Below are positions 57,217 through 64,000 of a DNA stretch of 64,000 nt, one piece after another. The notes under the pieces were generated by a model, which saw only the letters and a list, made by a program, of their open reading frames with translations, was not told the origin of the DNA and did not search any database. Position numbers and translations under genes: made by a program. Origin of the DNA: Halichondria panicea (lineage: Eukaryota > Porifera > Demospongiae > Suberitida > Halichondriidae); NCBI RefSeq assembly GCF_963675165.1, contig NC_087377.1, positions 9,937,122 through 10,001,121 of the forward strand, written 5' to 3'. How positions within the stretch are numbered: position 1 is the stretch's first letter; every line of letters begins with the position of its first letter.

Positions 57217-57497
57217 CAGTACTTATGGCAGTAAACCCACCAAGCACGAGGGCGAGGTGTGGTTTACGTTGCCATAAATCCCTAGCAACCATATATATAT
57301 GAGTGATATATATCCTATGTGATTGGCTAACTATAATTGTGCATTTACTCCTCTACCATGGTAATTTTAACTCACGTTCAAATATCAGAAAGCAAAAAGA
57401 AAGCATTGAGGAGAAGCTATAGCTAGCTACAGGTACTATTGCTTACCGTTCGACACCAGAGTTCTTTATTGCCACGCTGTCAAAGAAATGCTGATCA

Positions 57498-57895
57498 GGA
57501 AACACTCTGAGCCCCGCCCTGACTCATTAAGGTGCAGTATTGGCTTTTAGCACATGCTGCTATTATTGCTATTTCATATCGTGTTGCAAATAGCAAATAA
57601 TATAGCCATGTTATTTCTTATAGGCGCTATTATTGCTATTATTGCTATTTCATATCGTGTTGCTAATAGTAAATATAGCATGCTATTTCTTATCTGGTCT
57701 ATTATTGCTATTATTGCTATATGTTTCATAATTTATTGTGTTGCTAATTGCAAATAATTATAGCATGATATTTCTTATCTGGCGCTATTATTGCTATTAT
57801 TGCTATTTTTACTATTATTGGTATACCGGTAGTATTGAAACATGCTATTATTGCTGTTATTGCTATTATTGCTATTACTAGCTATTATTGCTTGC
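57498..57895. mobile_element. 398-bp satellite-bearing insertion present only in copy B
   Basis: The intervening sequence is absent between GCTGATCA and TCTAGCTC in copy A (near 6328). It consists of repeated CTATTATTGCTATTATTGCT, the complement of the AATAGCAATA satellite, with CATGCTATTTCTTATCTGG spacers. It contains TGCAGTATTGGCTTTTAGCA at 57534, the complement of the satellite-array end at 9976. This suggests the satellite spreads as a bounded unit. No target duplication is evident. Confidence 0.75.
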
Positions 57896-59031
57896 TCTAG
57901 CTCTCCTCAATCTTTGTACAACTCAGACATGTTTCAAATAGCAAATTAAAAATGTTAGCCATCCTCCGTATTACTAGAATATTTTGCTGGTGAAAAACCT
58001 TTGCGAATGAGCCAAATTAGCAGAAAAATTGACCTTTTGCGTTCTAACTAAGAGTTTTCCACAGGTGTTCAGTGTGGTTCGATACCTCCGAACCTCATCG
58101 GATCTATATTGAGTTCTAGCGTGTATTTTACCAGTACTAATTTGGTTTTGCAATTTTATTGTTGCGAATTGATCAACCCTCGCAAAGTTCGTATAATTAT
58201 GTTTGATGCTCGCAAAACATATTTTAATTGCGGTATTATTTTTACGTAACTGAACAATCAAAGTATTTAAGTCGCTATATAATAGCTGGTGATTTTCATA
58301 GGGTTTTATTTTTGTGGGTATAAGCTATATATATATATAATCTCCACGAAAATGTGTCAACCTATAGATGTGGTTTATCGAAAGTGTCTGCATTCAAATT
58401 TATCCCATGAAAATTTATCTCTAACCCTAACCCTTTTTAGCACCATTATAAGAGGTTTTGCTATCTAACTTTTACGTAGGATCATGATGGTATGTATATA
58501 CAGATACCAGTATGTGATTGTATTTTTCGAAAGTGAATCAACACTCGCAAAATTCGCTTAGGTTTGATTCTCGTATAAAGAGTAATTGTGAATAAGATGT
58601 GTAATGTAGAGTAAGGATTAGTGTAGAGAAGATGCCGGGGTTAGGGTGAGGGTTATAGTATGGGGATGGTTATAGGGTGAGCTAGGGTTAGTATGGGGAA
58701 CCGGATGCATGGTTAGGGTGAGGGTTATTAACTTTTCAGAATAGTAGATGTATATAGCAAGTATAGCTAATAGCAATAATAGTATAGCAATAATAGCAGA
58801 CTGTCTAGAATATAGTAGATGTTACAGTTACTGTAGTAATAATAGCAATAATAGCAAATAATAGATGTATAGCAAGTAGTATAGCAATAATAGCAGAGTA
58901 TAGATGGAGGAAGTCAAGTAATAGCAATAATAATTTTTATAGCAGAGTGTCACTCTATAGAATAGTATAAAAGTATTAGATCCCATTTGAGTGTATTTAG
59001 CAGGGAACTATGGGGGCTATAGTACCGGTAC

Positions 59032-60597
59032 TATAGATTGCTCTGGGCTACAAACTACAACTACAACATTGTACATTGTATTGTGATTTACAAGAAGATA
59101 CATGCATGTAATAACATAAAATTATTGTAGCTAGATGCTTTGTCTAGTAATATAATAACAGAACTAGAATGAAAGAGAGAAGCTCTAGTTTCTTTTTTTG
59201 ATTTTGTTCGAGAGTAGTAGGAGACGCTCGTTTTTTGGGCAGTGTGCTGTGCTTTTTTGCTGCAAGGCTGCATGGGGGAGGAGCTGGATGTATGGAAGTG
59301 CTGGGATTCTAGCTTTGGCTTCTTCCTAAAGTTCCTTTTGCTTTGTTCAAGAGTGGTATAGGAGCCGCTCGTTTGCTGGGCTTGTTTGCTGCAAATTATA
59401 GCTTAGGTGTCTTCCTTTCGCTTTGTGAGAGTAGTACGAGCCGCTCGTTTCTTGGGAAGTGTGTTGGGCTTGTTTGCTGCAAAACTGGGGGAGGAGCTGG
59501 ATGTTTCCGTTTTGTGGGTGGAGCTAGGACTATAATTTTGTCCATCAAACTGAGGTGGAGGAACAGGGTTGACTTGAATAGAGACCACAGATTTAGTAGA
59601 GACAGAGATGCCAACTTCAGATATTAGTTTTCAAAAGAATAATGATGCAGTTGCTAGGTTGGCTGTTTATATAGGTTGACTGTTGCTAAGCTAGTGCATT
59701 TCTAGTAGCCAATTAGGTTTTGGGATCTAAATCAGTTAGAACATGTGCATTCGGTATCTATGGTTATAGTGTCCCTCATGCATCCCTCGAGCTTTGGGAC
59801 ACTATAACACATAGATACCTCATGCCCATGTTCTAACTATAACTTAGATCCCATTTGAGGAACTATGAGCTATAGTATATACCGGTATACTATAAATTGC
59901 TCTGGGCTACAAACTACAACATTGTATTGTGATTTACAAGAAGATACACATGTAATAACATAAAAAATTATTGTAGCTATAGATGCTTTGTCTAGTAACA
60001 TAATAAAATGAAAGAGAGAAGCTCTAGTTTCTTTTTTTGGCTTTGTTCGAGAGTAGTAGGAGACGCTTGTTTTTTGGGACGTGTGCTGTGCTTTTTTACT
60101 GCAAGGCTGCATGGGGGAGGAGCTGGATGTATGGAAGTGCTGGGATTCTAGCTTTGGCTTCTTCCTTTCGCTTTGTTCAATAGTAGTATAGGAGCCGCTT
60201 GTTTGCTGCAAATTATAGCTTAGGTGTCTTCCTTTCGCTTTGTGAGAGTAGTACGAGCCGCTCGTTTCTTGGGAAGTGTGTTGGGCTTGTTTGCTGCAAA
60301 ACTGGGGGAGGAGCTGGATGTTTCCGTTTTGTGGGTGGAGCTAGTCTAGGACTATAATTTTGTCCATCAAACTGAGGTGGAGGAACAGGGTTGACTTGAA
60401 TAGAGACCACAGATTTAGTAAAGACACAGAGATGCCAATTTCAGATATTAGTTTTTTCAAAAGAATAATGATGCAGTTGTTAGGTTGGCTGTTTATATAC
60501 TTTAGGTTGACTGTTGCTAGCTAGTGCATTTCTAGTAGCCAATAGGTTTTGGGATCTAAATCAGTTAGAACATGTGCATTCGGTATCTATGGTTCAT
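59032..60597. repeat. Tandem pair of ~0.8-kb repeat units, copy B
   Basis: Counterpart of 7460-8700 with both units complete; the second starts near 59890. The first unit keeps the GGAACAGGGTTGACTTG to CGGTATCTATGG end lost in copy A, and a palindrome (GTTATAGTGTCCC with its complement) lies at about 59763-59812. Confidence 0.75.
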
Positions 60598-60609
60598 CCC
60601 TCGGGCTTA

Positions 60610-61745
60610 ATAACATAGCAATAATAGCAATAATAGCAATAATAGCAGTGCTATAGTATAATAGATGGAGGAAGTAATATTAATAGCAATAATAGCAATA
60701 ATAGCAGAGTGTCTAGAATAGTAGATGTAGCAAGTAGTAGCAATAATAGCAGAGTATAGATGGAGGAAGTAATAGCAATCAGTGGTGTAGGAAGTGGGGT
60801 GGCTCCAGGGGCTGGAGCCCCCCCCCTTGTTGGAGAGCGATGTTGAGCTTGATCTGTGAGCCTATAGTCTCGAATTCCAGCCTCTTTCAGTCTTTGCAAG
60901 AATACGAAGTTGGGGAGGGCGTGGCCAGACTACTATGAGCCCCCCCTTGCAAAAAATCTTCCTACGCCACTGGCAATAATAGCACAGAGTGTCTATTGAA
61001 TAGTAGATTAACAAGTAATAGCAATAATCGCATGTTGTCTTATTATGATTCGTGATTAATCGCGTATCAGTAATTGCACGTCGTCAAGGCAGTAATTGCA
61101 CGTCGTCATTAATGACGTGCAATTACTGCCTTGAATTAACGACGTGCAATTACTGCCTTGACGACCGCATGTTCGAATAACGGCCGCGGCTAATTTTTAC
61201 TGAAACTGCAGCTAAAAATGTCCTTAAAACTGCATCACAAACGATTAACAATCAATAGTATGGCTACTCGTGCAATAAGGGATTAATAGCACTCATAACA
61301 AGCACTGGCAAGGTTACTCGTGCTATTAATCCCATATTGCACTCTTAGCCATACTATTAATAGCAATAATAGCAATAATAGCAGAGTGTCTAGAATAGTA
61401 GATGTAGCAAGTAATAGCAATAATAACAATAATAGCAATAATAGCAGAGTATAGATGGAGGAAGTAATAGCAATAATAGCAGAGTGTCTAGAATAGTAGA
61501 TGGAGGAAGTAATAGCAATAATAGCAGAGTGTCTATAGAATAGTAGAAAAACAAGTAATAGCAATAATAGCAATATATAATAGCAATAATAGCCAGAGTG
61601 TCTAGAAGTACAGCAAGTAATAGCAATAATAGCGATATATTACTGTGTAATAGCAGTATTTGCAATACTTCGCTAATAGCACCCTAATATACCCTAATAC
61701 TTTGCTAATAGCACCCTTTTATGTATAAAAGTAGGATAATAGCAT
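60610..61745. repeat. AATAGCAATA satellite, copy B
   Basis: Counterpart of 8720-9995, differing in unit number. It includes the AATTGCACGTCGT hairpin cluster near 61070-61170. Leu-rich minus-strand frames here are repeat artefacts. Confidence 0.8.
60780..60972. mobile_element. CAG...CTG transposon in satellite, copy B (short form)
   Basis: Counterpart of 8830-9166 with the same GCAAT duplication but 193 bp instead of 337. Confidence 0.85.
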
Positions 61746-61805
61746 TAATAGCAGGGTGCTATTAGGGTTTGCTATTATGCTAAAAGCCAATACTGCACCT
61801 AACTC

Positions 61806-63078
61806 CTCCAATTGAACGCTAGGTCGCCTCCTCGGCCTGGTATCTGGGCGTGACCGGAAACTGGTACATAGTCATAATTATTTTGTGCTGTAAAATCTTC
61901 AGTTCATCAGTTGGCTAAAAATACAGTAATATAATAACACTAGAAATTAATTATATACTGTTAGTCCATGTGGGCAATCGAGATAATGGCAGTAATACTG
62001 CGTCCATAATAAATGCAGATGTTTAGAAGCGAAGATCTCAAACAAAAGCTTCCAATTACTGCATATGCCTGCTAAGCTAAGATTGTGTGTTCGTTCACAG
62101 TGCATCAAGAGACAGTAGAATCCTGACGTCACTGCATGGTCAGGATAGCAACCAGAAGTGTTGAAACAGCCATTCCACGTCAGTAGTTTTAGTACAGGTA
62201 GTTCTATAAGATCGGCCCCTTAGGAAGGACACGAGTGGCACTGGGCTGGGGCATCAATGAGTTCGCACCCATCAGCTAAGAGGAGTACGACGAGGGTTGG
62301 AGGGAAAGGTTCGATTTTGCTCCTGTATACAAATTAAAAATTAGTATTCATCATTCCTTGTAACTCACAGTGATGGTCAACACGTACAACACTATCCTCG
62401 ATCCCAGGCCGCACTTCCTTGAAGGCCGGTGAAGGAGGCTAACACAATACCAGTGCCAGTGCCGTAATGACGGTGAGCGATATAAATCAATAATACCCTT
62501 TCTCATTGGAAATTGTACACTATATAAACTATATAGCCAATCCTTGGTACCTGGATAAACATATGACATTACTCCTTGACAATACATCCCAGGCCCAGCA
62601 ACTTGTGGACACCCCTGAGCATAGTATACAAGAAATCGATGGCCAGAGTCTGAGGATAGACTCTACCAAGTGTATCTGGCAATCAATGGTCTAATCAAGC
62701 GCTTGTATTAAATTGTGTAGTCAGTTACTCAAAGGTAGCCAACTGATAGCAGAAACTTGAGAACCTATAGCCTAGGTCCTAGGTCTGTTCTTTCACAAGA
62801 GTGATGCTCCTTCTTCCTTCGCACAAGACAGCTCACACTCCATAGCTGTCTCTGACAAACTAAACTTGCAAAAAAGCTGACCTATGACACGGAGTTCTTT
62901 GTGATTTAATGGTGATTTTACGTATGCTTACATACACTATAGTGTTTCTATTCGCTCCACCTTGCTCAGGTATTCACTCGTTTTGAGCGAATACCTGAGC
63001 AACCACAGCACATGCCCAGATACACGCCCAGATACAATCAATACCAGGCCGAGGAGGCGACCTAGCGTTCAATTGGAG
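61806..63078. mobile_element. Possible 1.3-kb element with CAATTGAACGCTAGGTCGCC ends
   Basis: TCCAATTGAACGCTAGGTCG followed by CCTCCTCGGCCTGGTA at 61808-61842 is the inverted copy of 63042-63076. In copy A most of the left end is missing (junction at about 10019). The inside contains the non-coding region shared by both copies. It could be a TIR element or two independent repeats of the TAGCCTCG family in opposite orientation. Confidence 0.4.
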
Positions 63079-63305
63079 ACAGATCGGCCTGGGGTCGAGG
63101 CTACTAGATCTAGTGCCTGGGCGTCACAAACACGCCTTTTAATAAGCACCAAAAAAATTAATAACAAAAAATTATAAGATTACAGCAATATGGAATCGAT
63201 TTTGCTAAAATGATAATCCATGCACAGTTGATCCATCCACAGTTGCTCAGTTTACATCAAAACTGATCGACATTATTATACAGTTGCATGGGCAGTTCAT
63301 ATTTA

Positions 63306-63483
63306 CAGTGGAACCCCTCTATAACGGACACCTTTGGGGAACAATGTTTTGCCCTTTATACAGAGGTGGCCTTTGTTGAGAGGTTGTTTTGTACACAAAC
63401 AGTTCATTTGGGACCTGGGTGCCTGGCTGTTATATAGCAACTGGCCTATATTCTGAGGTGGTTTGTTAACAGAGGTTCCACTG
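63306..63483. mobile_element. Short pogo/mariner-like MITE, copy B
   Basis: Counterpart of 11379-11556, same ends and length. Confidence 0.65.
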
Positions 63484-63731
63484 CATATTATATACATCTG
63501 CACATGCACATAAACACAAATGCACAATGAAAGTATGTAAGAATGTAAAACAAAAAATTCACTGCACTGAATGTAAAGTAAATGTTTTACGTTTACAAAA
63601 ACAACTATAGCTAACGTACCACACTGTGAAAACAGAATAAAGAAAATGAATTGTCAGAATTCACTATAATTATCCTCAGGATACAATAATAATGGTACAT
63701 AAAATTAGTAATGTGCTGCTCACTGCTTGAA

Positions 63732-64000
63732 CTATAAACTGGACTGCGCTTGCACATAACCATAAGCAAGGTTCCCCTGAGTGTGAGGGTCTGGTTTAAT
63801 GTCCTCTATTTCTTCGTATACCGGCCCTCTCACTTCAGTCAATCTCTCACCACTTTCAATGTGTTCATACGCTAAGTTATCAGCTGCTTTTGGATCACTG
63901 GGTAGTTTGTCAGGATCTTCGTATACTGTACACAGAGTTACTTGAGGAGTCTTTATCCTACGGCAGTAAAAGAAAATACAGCCTACACCAGAAGTGGCTG
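63732..64000 (-). CDS. Receptor cytoplasmic tail with several ITIM-like tyrosines (copy B), partial
   Basis: Minus-strand last exon, cut by the window edge within the sequence just after the helix (AATSGVGCIFFYCRRIK). The tail reads on without breaks through TVYEDP, NLAYEHI, GPVYEEI, DIKPDPHTQ and NLAYGYVQ to a TAG at 63734-63732. LAYEHI and LAYGYV fit the ITIM consensus (hydrophobic-x-Y-x-x-hydrophobic); VYEEI is close. ITIM-type motifs in other animals recruit SH2 phosphatases and inhibit signalling; that role here is inference. Copy A (11879-12138) carries two extra bases and loses the last two tyrosine sites. Confidence 0.75.
   Translation of the reverse strand, partial: ATSGVGCIFFYCRRIKTPQVTLCTVYEDPDKLPSDPKAADNLAYEHIESGERLTEVRGPVYEEIEDIKPDPHTQGNLAYGYVQAQSSL

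Larger units (their letters stand above)
51075..64000. repeat. Large direct duplication, copy B
   Basis: Second copy of the block at 1-12075. It begins inside intron 5 of the receptor gene starting at 47305 and continues past the right window edge. Relative to copy A it has extra segments at about 57140-57216, 57498-57895, 59561-59877 and 61824-61948, and lacks about 144 bp inside the small transposon at 60780-60972. The near-identity fits either a very recent segmental duplication or an assembly that placed two haplotypes in tandem. Confidence 0.95.

Overview
This is eukaryotic, probably metazoan, DNA. It is AT-rich, its genes are split by GT...AG introns (mostly phase 1) and it is dense in small transposons. 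Sequence style and protein architectures suggest a demosponge such as Amphimedon; that assignment is inference from memory, not a search result.

The host genes form a cluster of type I transmembrane receptors. Two complete nine-exon plus-strand genes (28924-37824 and 47305-57028) encode signal peptide, one Ig domain, two FN3 domains, an unnamed Cys-containing membrane-proximal domain, one transmembrane helix and a short tail with tyrosine motifs. A third copy shows only exons 6-9 (1728-5935). Minus-strand relatives lie between them: a broken SP-Ig-FN3-CCPx3-tail gene (47035-44764) starts 270 bp head-to-head from the second plus gene; a tail remnant sits at 41199-40730; an FN3 receptor with ITIM-like tyrosines sits at 13078-11879 and again at 64000-63732. 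All assembled plus-strand exons are open. Most minus-strand exons carry indels or stops.

Positions 1-12075 and 51075-64000 are near-identical direct copies about 51 kb apart, with under about 1% substitutions where I compared them, plus indels. Both run off the window edge. This is either a recent large tandem duplication or two haplotypes joined in assembly. The copies differ in transposon and satellite content and in the length of one receptor tail.

Between the receptor genes lie repeats: AATAGCAATA satellites (7.1-9.9 kb and 58.7-61.8 kb), a 27/30-bp minisatellite (14.8-16.2 kb), an OTU-domain pseudogene (16.4-17.4 kb), a LINE 3' fragment (20.2-20.85 kb) and a degenerate tyrosine-recombinase (DIRS/Ngaro-type) retrotransposon (about 20.85-25.6 kb). 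The last has gag, RT-RNase H and YR regions and an unusual array of hairpin repeats between gag and pol. Many short non-autonomous elements have target-site duplications readable from the sequence: a CAG...CTG family with 5 bp, a CAGAGGAGG family with 9 bp, and TA-flanked pogo/mariner types. A foldback element with tandem-repeat arms lies at 42.6-43.5 kb. I saw no tRNA, rRNA or CRISPR array.
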